A DNA stretch of 11,796 nucleotides from JBOGJG01 sp050747825 (lineage in GTDB: Bacteria > Acidobacteriota > UBA6911 > RPQK01 > JBOGJG01). Shown here piece after piece: positions 1 to 4,988 of the stretch. How positions within the stretch are numbered: the stretch's first letter is position 1; each line of letters starts with the position of its first letter. The DNA is taken from assembly GCA_050747825.1 (NCBI GenBank), contig JBOGJG010000279.1, positions 1-11,796 of the forward strand. The letters run 5' to 3'. The translations under genes and the position numbers were made by a program. A model generated the notes under the pieces. It made no database searches. It had not been told where the DNA came from and was given only the letters and a program-made list of their open reading frames with translations.

Positions 1-285
1 CGCATCGACGTTACGCCGGGCGAGGTCGACGATCTTGCGGTTGAAGGCGGCGGCACTTTGCCCGGCAGCGTCGAAGTTCCTTTCGAACGTCGTCAAGGAT
101 GCATCGAAAGCATCCCAGGAGCGGTCATAGGCTTCGCGGGTCTGCGCTACGGCCTTCTCGGCAAGGGCGCGCACGCCCTCCGGTATGGCGGTATCGAGAC
201 CGAGGTTGCCGAGCTGGTTTGTCGTCTTGCGATACGCAGCGCGAGCCTGGTCGGCGGCAACTTTGGCGTTATGGGTGACGGTCAT
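1..285 (-). CDS. Phasin family protein, C-terminus cut by window edge
   Basis: Phasins coat polyhydroxyalkanoate granules and are made of amphipathic helices. The minus frame is open from an ATG at 285 to the window edge and gives 95 residues without a stop. It begins MTVTHNAKVAADQARAAYRK and continues with segments such as IPEGVRALAEKAVAQTREAY and FERNFDAAGQSAAAFNRKI. This alanine-rich helical pattern, with an aromatic residue after R-E-A, is typical of alphaproteobacterial phasins, which are about 110-160 residues long, so roughly the last third is missing here. An AGAGG motif lies 7 bases before the ATG and supports the start. The family call is from recognised sequence pattern. Granule binding is inferred from the family. 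A second, different phasin lies at 3667-4002. Confidence 0.85.
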   Translation of the reverse strand, partial: MTVTHNAKVAADQARAAYRKTTNQLGNLGLDTAIPEGVRALAEKAVAQTREAYDRSWDAFDASLTTFERNFDAAGQSAAAFNRKIVDLARRNVDA

Positions 286-824
286 GAAACACCTCTGGGG
301 CTTAAGCACAGGCGATTTGCGCAGGCTGGACAACCGCCGGACCCTTGCCGCGTAAAGGCAGGTCGTGGTGCTGAATGCAGATTTTTCGGGAAAGGCGTGC
401 ACGTAATCGGCACGGTAATCTTTACCGTCAGCGCCTAGGGATCCGGCGTGCCAGTATTAGACATATGGGCCTGCTCGACGGTATTACAAGCCTTGCGCGA
501 CAAAGATATTCTAACCCGTAATAGTTGAGGCAGCCTGACCCCCGGCGCGCATCGAGGAAGGGAGGGCGCAAGGAATCAACGGAGTCCGCTCCGGGTCAAA
601 AGCTGACCATTTGCTCGGCAGCCCGGCATGTCGGCTTCGTGCCAGTTGCTGACATTCACCTAAACAATGCTGTCAGCTGCCGATCCGGTTCGGAGTCTGC
701 TTTTTGGGTCGTTTAGCGGCCGGCGCGTTCGGCAAACCGCACTTGCGAAAAGTGTCATAACCCGAGAAGGTCCGCCGATTGAGCCGGGTTAAATCTGCCC
801 AAGCCGCGCACGGCTAAGGCAGTC
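286..824. other. Intergenic region with a repeat-like palindrome
   Basis: No convincing gene is visible in these 539 bases on either strand. The left part must hold the promoter and leader of the minus-strand phasin. A minus frame runs close to the phasin start but has stops and no recognisable family. Around 580-720 the DNA has the look of intergenic repeats seen in rhizobial genomes, including the perfect inverted repeat GGTCA-N5-TGACC at 594-608. A near-identical 15-mer recurs at 2509-2523. A short perfect 5 bp stem (802-806 with 811-815) lies just downstream of the zinc-ribbon gene and could help end its transcript, but it lacks a clear T-run. Confidence 0.4.
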
Positions 825-989
825 TCAGCTCTTCTTGGATGTCACCACGTAGACGCGGCCCGGCACAGCGGACACCTTCTTGCTCCCACATTTCGGGCAC
901 TGCGGCTTTGTTCTTTCATGCTCGGAGATGGTTTCGGTACGCTCGAAGGTCTTCCCGCATTTCTCGCAACGGTATTGGTAGGTTGGCAT
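825..989 (-). CDS. FmdB-family zinc ribbon protein
   Basis: A 54-residue protein beginning MPTYQYRCEKCGKTFERTET. It matches the FmdB/CxxC zinc ribbon family (short putative regulatory proteins, often beginning MP.Y.Y.C..CG). Two cysteine pairs are visible, C8-x2-C11 and C31-x2-C34 (CPKC), which should bind one zinc ion. The tail is basic and hydrophobic and ends in KKS. The length is normal for the short members of the family. The start is the only ATG before the CxxC pair and is preceded by a G-rich GTGGGGGC stretch as ribosome binding site. FmdB was named from a formamidase/amidase regulator, but the molecular role of most members is unknown, so function is not assigned further. It stands alone, with no close co-directional neighbour. 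Confidence 0.85.
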   Translation of the reverse strand: MPTYQYRCEKCGKTFERTETISEHERTKPQCPKCGSKKVSAVPGRVYVVTSKKS

Positions 990-1189
990 GCCCCCACTCT
1001 AGCAAACGCGTCAGGCGGCAGGGGGAATTAGAAATGGCAAAGACGTTAGGTCCGCCAGCGGTGGCGCTTTCAACGAACGTCGGCGTCCAGTTCGGCCTGA
1101 CCGATTCCACCTTTTCTGCTTGCCAGCCAATATCCTTGTCTCTTGACCAACGCCAGCGGACGCGAGTCGCGGTCTCGGTACGGATAATC
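990..1189. other. Short intergenic stretch, nothing recognised
   Basis: Open frames cross this stretch on both strands but none resembles a known protein. A plus-strand candidate starting at 1034 (MAKTLGPPAVALSTN) has a G-run 10 bases upstream, but it ends after 54 residues without a family match. It was not called. Confidence 0.3.
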
Positions 1190-1519
1190 TTACTGTGAGT
1201 GAGGGGAGTGATGTTTCTCCGTAATCCTTAGAAAAAGGCTGAGGACAAAATCGGCTATTTCTGCGGCTTCCTGATCTGACAATTGCCTGCATGTCGCAGC
1301 GATTGAAATGATCTGTCCATCTTGGACTCGCGCTATCCGAGACCGAATCTGTTCAAATGTGGCTCGCATCTCCTCGTCGTCGAAATCTTTCGGTTCAACA
1401 TCAAGAAAGCTCCCGTAGGCCCCCTCGAGTCGCCGCTGAAGAGAGGCCGGACTGGTAGCCAGCACCTCCACCGCCACCATGAATTTTTCGTACAGATAAG
1501 AGAGCTTCATCGGGTCCAT
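1190..1519 (-). CDS. Conserved-looking hypothetical protein
   Basis: A 109-residue protein starting MDPMKLSYLYEKFMVAVEV. It looks real: the composition is balanced, the acidic and basic residues have helical periodicity, and the C-terminus has an amphipathic segment (AAEIADFVLSLFLRITEK). No enzyme motif, signal peptide or membrane span is seen. The frame is open upstream to a GTG at 1549, but the ATG at 1519 is preferred because the sequence becomes protein-like from there. A weak GGA lies 12 bases upstream, and an alternative ATG lies three codons further in at 1510. I do not recognise the family with certainty. The style is that of the many short hypothetical proteins of Bradyrhizobium. It lies downstream of, and in the same direction as, the broken small gene at 1631-1852. 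Confidence 0.6.
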   Translation of the reverse strand: MDPMKLSYLYEKFMVAVEVLATSPASLQRRLEGAYGSFLDVEPKDFDDEEMRATFEQIRSRIARVQDGQIISIAATCRQLSDQEAAEIADFVLSLFLRITEKHHSPHSQ

Positions 1520-1630
1520 GATGGCCGGTTCCAATAGTTGGGAGCGCACTCAGAGACCACTCCACACAACGCTGCGATGGCCGCTCGCATCACCAAGCGC
1601 GTTAGGGAAACGAGCGACATGGTTGACGCG

Positions 1631-1852
1631 CTAGAGGCTCGGGAAGCCGCTGGCACTAGACAGAACTTGGTCGATGCGTTTCCTGGCAGCGTCCAAGGCA
1701 TCCTTCTTATTTGGCCTCAAGGTGCGTAGAGTAGACCGCGATAGAATGGGTAAGTCCGCTCGCGTGGGGTAGACGCTGGCGCACCACTGTGACCACTACC
1801 GCCTCGGTACAATCTCATACCCACGATACCGGAAATTTTCTGTGGTCGTCAT
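1631..1852 (-). pseudogene. Small hypothetical gene interrupted by an amber codon
   Basis: Read from an ATG at 1852, the frame gives MTTTENFRYRGYEIVPRR, then TAG (1796-1798), then continues in the same frame with WSQWCASVYPTRADLPILSR and on to PSL and a stop at 1631, for 73 codons in total. The two halves join into one plausible protein with no shift: an aromatic/Arg-rich start (FRYRGYEI.P), a W-x2-W-C segment and a basic helix at the end. It resembles a small rhizobial family in which I expect Gln at the stop position (RRQWSQW), so a single C-to-T change of CAG to TAG explains the damage. No good ribosome binding site is visible. It could also be an amber-readthrough gene, but nothing supports that. 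The family assignment is from memory of similar proteins, without a search. Confidence 0.6.
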
Positions 1853-2052
1853 CGAACGTCGGGCCACAGGCCCCCGTCATTCGCTTTAACGCCGTAAGGC
1901 AAATGCGGTTCACGTTACAGGAAACCCGGCCTGCCGGGGCTGACCGGGTGGCCCGCACAAGGGTCTCCACACATTTTGAGCCATCGCCCGTGGCTAACCC
2001 AAGCGGTGGCTACGCTTTCGCGAACAGGAGTGTGGGGCGCTGCATATAAAGC
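1853..2052. other. Intergenic region, structured, no clear gene
   Basis: No gene is called. On the minus strand, past the terminator-like hairpin at 2053-2076, a frame of about 57 codons stays open but has no start codon except an internal ATG. It holds fragments such as APHTPVRESVATAW. It may be a decayed gene or conserved non-coding sequence. A plus-strand frame at 1789-2049 has no family features. A tight GC inverted repeat (CCCGGC-ct-GCCGGG) lies near 1925-1940. Confidence 0.3.
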
Positions 2053-2076
2053 AGGGGCGCCCCGAAGGGTGCCCCT
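2053..2076 (-). terminator. UUCG-loop hairpin ending the mini-ORF transcript
   Basis: Positions 2053-2062 and 2067-2076 form a 10 bp stem with one G-T pair. Read on the minus strand the loop is TTCG, a very stable tetraloop, and the stem is followed by GCTTTATAT. This fits an intrinsic terminator for a minus-strand RNA. The stop codon of the second mini-ORF (2075-2077) overlaps the base of the stem. Confidence 0.6.
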
Positions 2077-2131
2077 ACCTCATGAACCGCCGTTTGATTA
2101 GCCTTTCCCGAAGGATCGGCATCGGCGTCAT
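2075..2131 (-). CDS. Mini-ORF 2 (18 residues), overlaps mini-ORF 1
   Basis: The ATG at 2131 starts MTPMPILRERLIKRRFMR, a very basic peptide of 18 residues with seven Arg/Lys. Its ATG overlaps the stop of mini-ORF 1 in the arrangement ATGA, the classic geometry for coupled translation by termination and re-initiation. The stop codon falls in the stem of the hairpin at 2053-2076, so ribosomes finishing this ORF would cover part of the terminator. Its role is unknown. It could be a leader peptide, the coding part of a small mRNA, or chance, but the overlap, the basic composition and the terminator make chance less likely. Confidence 0.4.
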   Translation of the reverse strand: MTPMPILRERLIKRRFMR

Positions 2132-2163
2132 GGCCCCGCCTCAGCGAGGCGAATGTTCATCAT
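2128..2163 (-). CDS. Mini-ORF 1 (11 residues) with good ribosome binding site
   Basis: Two adjacent ATGs (2163 and 2160) start MMNIRLAEAGP. An AGGGG motif lies about 8 bases before the first ATG, a good Shine-Dalgarno match. The coding sequence itself contains a perfect 6 bp hairpin with a 3-base loop (2137-2142 with 2146-2151). A TTGACA-like -35 box lies at 2183-2188, but the matching -10 region is poor (CATGAT at 18 bases spacing, overlapping the ATG pair), so the transcription start is unclear. The peptide is too short for a family call. Confidence 0.4.
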   Translation of the reverse strand: MMNIRLAEAGP

Positions 2164-2204
2164 GACTCTCACCCCTGCTTATTGTCAACGGCCAGGAGCT
2201 AATC

Positions 2205-2321
2205 ATGTCCTTCTGTGGCTTTTGGACATCAACGGCGTCGACTTCGATGGGCGGCCTTTTTAACGTATTATGCAGCAATGCCAAAAAGAAAAGAGACAGA
2301 CCGGGTTACGTTCGTTGCTGA
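2205..2321 (+). CDS. Possible small upstream ORF (38 residues)
   Basis: An ATG at 2205 follows AGGAG with a 6-base gap, one of the best ribosome binding sites in the window. It starts MSFCGFWTSTASTSMGGLFN and runs 38 residues. It ends at 2321, overlapping the first 44 bases of the 65-residue gene at 2278 in another frame. It could be an upstream ORF that controls or couples the gene at 2278, which has no visible ribosome binding site of its own. The peptide is Ser/Thr/Phe-rich at first and basic at the end. No family is recognised and it may be spurious. Confidence 0.3.
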   Translation: MSFCGFWTSTASTSMGGLFNVLCSNAKKKRDRPGYVRC

Positions 2322-2475
2322 GTACCGGGACGGGTCTGTTGCGCGTTTCGACATTGACCCCTGGACACTTCGGAACGGTCACTGGGTTGCCCGCATCATC
2401 GCACGCGAACGCCAAGAGGAAGGCAGTCTCAAGCCCGGTGAGATCGTCCGCGTGTACCCCGACAGGCGACACTGA
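2278..2475 (+). CDS. Small conserved-looking hypothetical protein
   Basis: A 65-residue protein starting MPKRKETDRVTFVAEYRDGS. The pattern is a short beta-rich fold: VTFVAEYRDGSVARFDI, then a WTLRNGHWVARIIAR segment, and a C-terminal GEIVRVYPDRRH. It is basic at both ends and has no signal peptide or membrane span. It looks like a real family of small rhizobial proteins of unknown function. The frame is open further upstream, but the ATG at 2278 is the first position giving the compact protein. No Shine-Dalgarno precedes it. A TATTAT box at 2266-2271 places a possible transcription start at the ATG itself, so the message may be leaderless. Alternatively it may be translated by coupling with the ORF at 2205. 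Confidence 0.6.
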   Translation: MPKRKETDRVTFVAEYRDGSVARFDIDPWTLRNGHWVARIIARERQEEGSLKPGEIVRVYPDRRH

Positions 2476-2854
2476 CGCATCACACAATTCCTATCCTGGG
2501 ATATTCGCGGTTAAAAGCTGACCGCCGCGCAGGCTCCTCATAGACATCGCCATCAAGCCGAAGGCATGCTCCAGCCCGAGTCCAACGTCGCGCTGCCGCC
2601 TCCCAACAAAAAACAACAGGCGCAAACTCAATGCGCTGTGTCTGGGAATGCGCGGGCGTCGCACCACTCCTAGGGACGCCGCGTCCTCAACGTCACCGCC
2701 CGCTGTTGCGCCTTCAAATTGCGAGTCCACGGTAGAAGCGAGGAAAGGCAGCATGGCTTTCCAACGGTTATCGCATCGCGGCATCAGACTGCTGCACATC
2801 GAAGAACGCGCTCGGCACCGAAAGGGGCGCAAGTTGCAGGAAACCAGACCTCGG
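2476..2854. other. Intergenic region, nothing recognised
   Basis: About 380 bases without a supported gene. The 15-mer at 2509-2523 repeats the palindrome found at 594-608 with one mismatch, and here it sits inside a GCGGT/ACCGC inverted repeat. Long frames that cross this stretch on both strands are mostly antisense to the dehydratase gene or low in protein-like features. Confidence 0.35.
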
Positions 2855-3205
2855 TCACGCCGTGGCCGTGCGAGCGAATATGCGGTCGATCTTGGTAGCC
2901 ATGATGAAGTCGTTTTCATGCAGTCCATTGATCTTCTTGGTCTGCAGAGAGACCGTCGCCTTGCCCCAACCGAAGCTGATATTCGGATGATGGCCTTCAG
3001 CTTCCGCGAGTTCACCAATCTCCTGAACAAAGGTAAGCGCCTCCCGGAAATTGCGAAACCGGAAGCTCCGCTCGATGTGGTGAGCTTCCTCCGGTAGTTG
3101 CCAGTCTGGGGCCTGTGCCTGAAAGATCTCAGCTTGCTCGCGCGTGAGTGGAGGTACTCCCCCGCGACAAGGGGTACAGGTTTTGCTAGCAAGAGTTTCA
3201 GTCAT
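2855..3205 (-). CDS. phhB: Pterin-4a-carbinolamine dehydratase (PhhB/PCD type)
   Basis: This enzyme dehydrates 4a-hydroxytetrahydrobiopterin so that the pterin cofactor of aromatic amino acid hydroxylases can be recycled. The 116-residue protein has the usual layout: an N-terminal CTPCRGGVPPLT segment as in PhhB proteins, a core helix (FREALTFVQEIGELAEAEGHHP), and the end KINGLHENDFIMATKID. The family active-site motif is E-x3-H-H-P, then an aromatic, then about nine residues and H or W, then D. Here EAEGHHP and the Trp after it are present, but the third position is Lys (SLQTKKIN) instead of His/Trp. The start at 3205 is supported by GAGGGG 8 bases upstream. No phenylalanine hydroxylase gene is seen next to it. 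The fold is sure and the symbol is by family, but activity is less sure because of the Lys. Confidence 0.85.
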   Translation of the reverse strand: MTETLASKTCTPCRGGVPPLTREQAEIFQAQAPDWQLPEEAHHIERSFRFRNFREALTFVQEIGELAEAEGHHPNISFGWGKATVSLQTKKINGLHENDFIMATKIDRIFARTATA

Positions 3206-3338
3206 GTTGCTTGCCCCTCGCCAGCCGCGCCGAAGGATCTCGGAAGGGATCAAACGCGACGCAGGCCGCATTCATCAAGCTCCTTTCGAGTAAAGGGAGC
3301 CTTCTTCGCTTGTCCTCTATGTGCCCTAGCGTCATGCG

Positions 3339-3525
3339 ACCTCACGGTGCGAAAGCCGCAAATTTTGCAGGGCGCATCTTTGATCTGCCGGAAGCATAGC
3401 GCCTTCCCCGATGCACGGCGCCTGAATAAGGCATTGAGATTGTGGCAGGCGAAACTGGCCCACTACCCCTCTTCAGCCCTACTCGGCAAGCGAGCGGCAG
3501 TGGGCTGTGCTACCTCACGGTGCGA
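3339..3525. repeat. 14-base direct repeat, two copies 173 bp apart
   Basis: ACCTCACGGTGCGA occurs exactly at 3339-3352 and 3512-3525, both upstream of the phasin gene in the same orientation. They could be binding sites of a regulator, or the trace of a duplication. I do not recognise the motif. Confidence 0.5.
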
Positions 3526-3608
3526 TATAAATCTGTCACTTGCAGACGGGCCCACTTTGGTCTAGTTCGGGTCACGCTACTGTTCGCCAGTAGCAGTCCC
3601 ACTCTCCA

Positions 3609-3633
3609 GCCCCGGCTTCCCCTGCGCCGGGGC
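3609..3633 (+). promoter_or_regulatory. Hairpin in the phasin leader
   Basis: A perfect 8 bp GC stem, GCCCCGGC (3609-3616) with GCCGGGGC (3626-3633), with a 9-base loop and CCTTTCTT after it. It lies about 34 bases before the phasin start and 20 bases before its ribosome binding site. It may be a weak attenuator, the terminator of an upstream RNA, or a 5' stabiliser of the phasin message. Confidence 0.5.
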
Positions 3634-3666
3634 CCTTTCTTAAATCCCAAGCCCCAGGAGATGCGC

Positions 3667-4002
3667 ATGACTGAGCAATTTAAGACTGACGATCTTCAGA
3701 AGGTGAGCAAGGAGGGCTTCGACGCCGCTGTTCGCGTTTATAGCGAGACGAGCAGGGGCTGGCAGGCTATTGCCACCGAGCTTGCGGCTTACTTCAAGAC
3801 GGTGTTCGAGAACGCGACTGCTAATTTTGAAAAGTCGATCGGTGTGAAGTCGATCGAGGAAGCAATCGAAATCCAGTCCCAGTACGCAAAGAAGGCATAC
3901 GCAGATCACATTGCTCAGGTGACGAAGCTGACCGAGATCTACGTGAGCTTGGCGTGTAGTGCCTATAGCCCGGTCGAGAAAACGGTCGCAAAGAAGGCGT
4001 AA
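3667..4002 (+). CDS. Phasin family protein (Phasin_2 type)
   Basis: A 111-residue protein starting MTEQFKTDDLQKVSKEGFDA. The core of helices covers residues 30-95, with the typical ATELAAYFKTVFENATANF block, the KSIEEAIEIQSQYAKKAYAD block and a TKLTEIYVSL end, followed by an SPVEKTVAKKA tail. This matches phasins of Bradyrhizobiaceae in length and pattern. Phasins cover PHA granules and control their size and number, and some small ones are abundant stress proteins. The start at 3667 is chosen because AGGAG lies 6 bases before it. An ATG two codons earlier (3661) overlaps that site. A strong terminator follows at 4028, so the gene is monocistronic. It differs clearly from the phasin at 1-285. 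Confidence 0.88.
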   Translation: MTEQFKTDDLQKVSKEGFDAAVRVYSETSRGWQAIATELAAYFKTVFENATANFEKSIGVKSIEEAIEIQSQYAKKAYADHIAQVTKLTEIYVSLACSAYSPVEKTVAKKA

Positions 4003-4027
4003 CGGCAACTCGAAAGTTGGCAAAGGT

Positions 4028-4064
4028 GAAGAGGCCCTGGCTTAGCTTGGGCCTCTTCCGCGTT
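4028..4064 (+). terminator. Rho-independent terminator of the phasin gene
   Basis: A perfect 10 bp stem (4028-4037 with 4049-4058) with an 11-base loop, followed within a few bases by TTTT. It starts 25 bases after the phasin stop codon. Confidence 0.85.
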
Positions 4065-4140
4065 TTGGCGCCTAATTCAAATGCCGCACCGCGCGATCTG
4101 TTAACTTCCACCCGAATGTGCAGGCCACGACAGGACAAGC

Positions 4141-4159
4141 CAGACCAAAGAACGGTCTG
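4141..4159 (+). promoter_or_regulatory. Small hairpin ahead of the gene start at 4195
   Basis: CAGACC (4141-4146) pairs with GGTCTG (4154-4159) across a 7-base loop. It lies 35 bases before the ATG at 4195, in its probable leader. It could be an operator or a leader hairpin. Evidence is structural only. Confidence 0.3.
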
Positions 4160-4194
4160 CTATTGCCCAGAACTGCACAAGAGGAAAGCTCATC

Positions 4195-4356
4195 ATGGCC
4201 GATCCTTACAGCGACTACCTCAAAAGAGCCGAGAATTACGAACTTCTTGCCGAAGAAGCCCAGCCGCTCGCGAGCAGCACAACGATTGCCGCAACAGCGA
4301 TGAAGGCGAGGATGCCGAGCACGATCCCGCGCGGTGTCGGCTCGGGTCCGCCGTAG
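4195..4356 (+). pseudogene. 5' remnant of a small hypothetical gene
   Basis: GAGGAA 8 bases before an ATG gives a good start, and the first 22 residues (MADPYSDYLKRAENYE, then LLAEEA) look like the beginning of small rhizobial helical proteins (D-Y-x-K-R-A-x-x-Y-x-x-L-A-E-E-A) that usually continue for some 50 more helical residues. After codon 22 the reading turns into low-quality sequence (QPLASSTTIAATAMKARMPS) and stops at 4356. That second part is simply the antisense of the membrane-protein gene on the minus strand. The likely history is a deletion or rearrangement near 4260 that removed the 3' end. The family resemblance is from memory. Confidence 0.45.
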
Positions 4357-4385
4357 TCAGGAGATTTTTCGTAGCCAGAGGGCAT
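4236..4385 (-). CDS. Small single-span membrane protein
   Basis: A 49-residue protein starting MPSGYEKSPDYGGPEPTPRG, with one hydrophobic span at about residues 20-40 (GIVLGILAFIAVAAIVVLLA) and a short tail WASSARSS. Small proteins with a GYEKSPDYGGPEP-like, Pro-rich N-terminus and one helix are common in Bradyrhizobium. Their role is unknown. It starts 15 bases after the stop of the 73-residue gene at 4401, and GGGGAAGGG before the ATG serves as ribosome binding site, so the two are probably co-transcribed. The last residues lie over the sense strand of the broken gene at 4195 and may have been created by the rearrangement there. Confidence 0.6.
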   Translation of the reverse strand: MPSGYEKSPDYGGPEPTPRGIVLGILAFIAVAAIVVLLASGWASSARSS

Positions 4386-4400
4386 GATGTGCCCTTCCCC

Positions 4401-4622
4401 TCAGTGCCCTTTGTCTGTCAGCCATTCTAGCAGAGTCGGCGCTTCGTAGCGCCGCAAAGCCGTGCGCTCGCACTGGGGGCGGGAGTCGTCTTTCAGCGTG
4501 AACAATGCTGGTTGGCGCGCCTGCGCCGCCCGCCATGCTTCAAGCTGCGCCTTCCGCAGCTCGCACAGCCGCCGCCAACTGTAAGCGCGACCGTCAACGA
4601 TGATGGTGTCTGGCTTGCTCAT
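4401..4622 (-). CDS. Mobile-element accessory hypothetical protein
   Basis: A 73-residue protein starting MSKPDTIIVDGRAYSWRRLC. Visible features are a beta-like start (DTIIVDGRAYSW), an Arg/Gln-rich helix (RLCELRKAQLEAWRAAQARQ), the ALFTLKDDSRP segment and a closing TLLEWLTDKGH. I recognise this pattern as a small protein that recurs in integrative elements and plasmids of rhizobia near ParB-like and antirestriction genes. It has no known function. The ribosome binding site is weak. An 18-base palindrome lies just upstream of the start (4637-4654) and may be its operator. With the parB fragment at 8428 it brackets the cargo genes between them. Confidence 0.7.
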   Translation of the reverse strand: MSKPDTIIVDGRAYSWRRLCELRKAQLEAWRAAQARQPALFTLKDDSRPQCERTALRRYEAPTLLEWLTDKGH

Positions 4623-4636
4623 AGGTTTTGTCTTGC

Positions 4637-4654
4637 GGTTTGCGCATGCAAACC
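4637..4654. promoter_or_regulatory. Palindrome upstream of the 73-residue gene
   Basis: GGTTTGCGCATGCAAACC has perfect 7 bp arms around a GCAT centre. It ends 14 bases before the start codon at 4622, a place where a dimeric repressor could block transcription or translation. The regulator is not in this window. Confidence 0.5.
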
Positions 4655-4866
4655 GAACTAGGCACGCGCCGATGAGCGGGGGCCGGATGTCACAGGCCGG
4701 CCGCCGAGGCTTGGCGAGGGCGGCCGCTCGCCTTGGCCTTGACAGCCGGGGGCCGCAGGCCCCGAAACAGAACAGATAGTCAGCCGGAGGCTGTCATTTC
4801 AGGATGCGCGACGGATCGTTACCGCATGGGCCGAAACCGCGCTTCCCGAGAAGCGGGATCTGCGCG

Positions 4867-4898
4867 GGTCCGGGGCGCGAAGCGCCTAGAGCCGGACC
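4867..4898. repeat. Nested inverted repeat
   Basis: An outer arm GGTCCGG (4867-4873) pairs with CCGGACC (4892-4898). An inner arm GGCGC (4874-4878) pairs with GCGCC (4882-4886) around GAA. There is a 5-base bulge on one side. It is stable as RNA or as extruded DNA and could be a regulator site or a transfer-origin-like element. Confidence 0.45.
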
Positions 4899-4988
4899 GG
4901 CAACGCCGGACGCGCCATGATAAGCAGCAAATGGTAGAAAAGTAGAAAAGGCGAAGCGCCAACGTGCTGAACGCGGGGCGAAGAAGAC

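Larger units (their letters stand above)
3206..3666. other. Divergent intergenic region between phhB-like and phasin genes
   Basis: About 460 bases that must hold the promoters of both flanking genes. No supported ORF is found. A 14-base direct repeat (ACCTCACGGTGCGA at 3339-3352 and 3512-3525) is present, with the second copy running straight into TATAAA (3526-3531), a possible -10 box lacking a clear -35. The phasin end carries a strong hairpin (3609-3633). Confidence 0.4.
4623..4988. other. Structured non-coding DNA of the mobile element
   Basis: About 366 bases rich in short GC inverted repeats: GGGGCC-gca-GGCCCC near 4750-4764, CAGCC-gga-GGCTG near 4782-4795, and the nested hairpin at 4867-4898. 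An 8-base tandem repeat (GTAGAAAA twice, 4934-4949) follows. Frames across it show no protein family. I associate this type of sequence with backbone spacers of rhizobial integrative elements. It must also hold the promoter of the gene at 4989. Confidence 0.4.

Noticed and set aside
839..1198. 119-residue plus-strand frame
   Set aside because: Its first half is antisense to the zinc-ribbon gene. The second half has a possible start at 1034 but no recognisable features.
1538..1729. 63-residue plus-strand frame with a helical-looking middle (RITKRVRETSDMVDALEARE)
   Set aside because: Most of it is antisense to the interrupted gene at 1631-1852 and there is no ribosome binding site. The minus-strand reading is more coherent.
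2491..3192. 233-residue minus-strand frame
   Set aside because: It overlaps the dehydratase gene on the same strand in another frame and has Arg/Ser/Leu-rich, non-protein-like sequence. The dehydratase frame carries clear family motifs.
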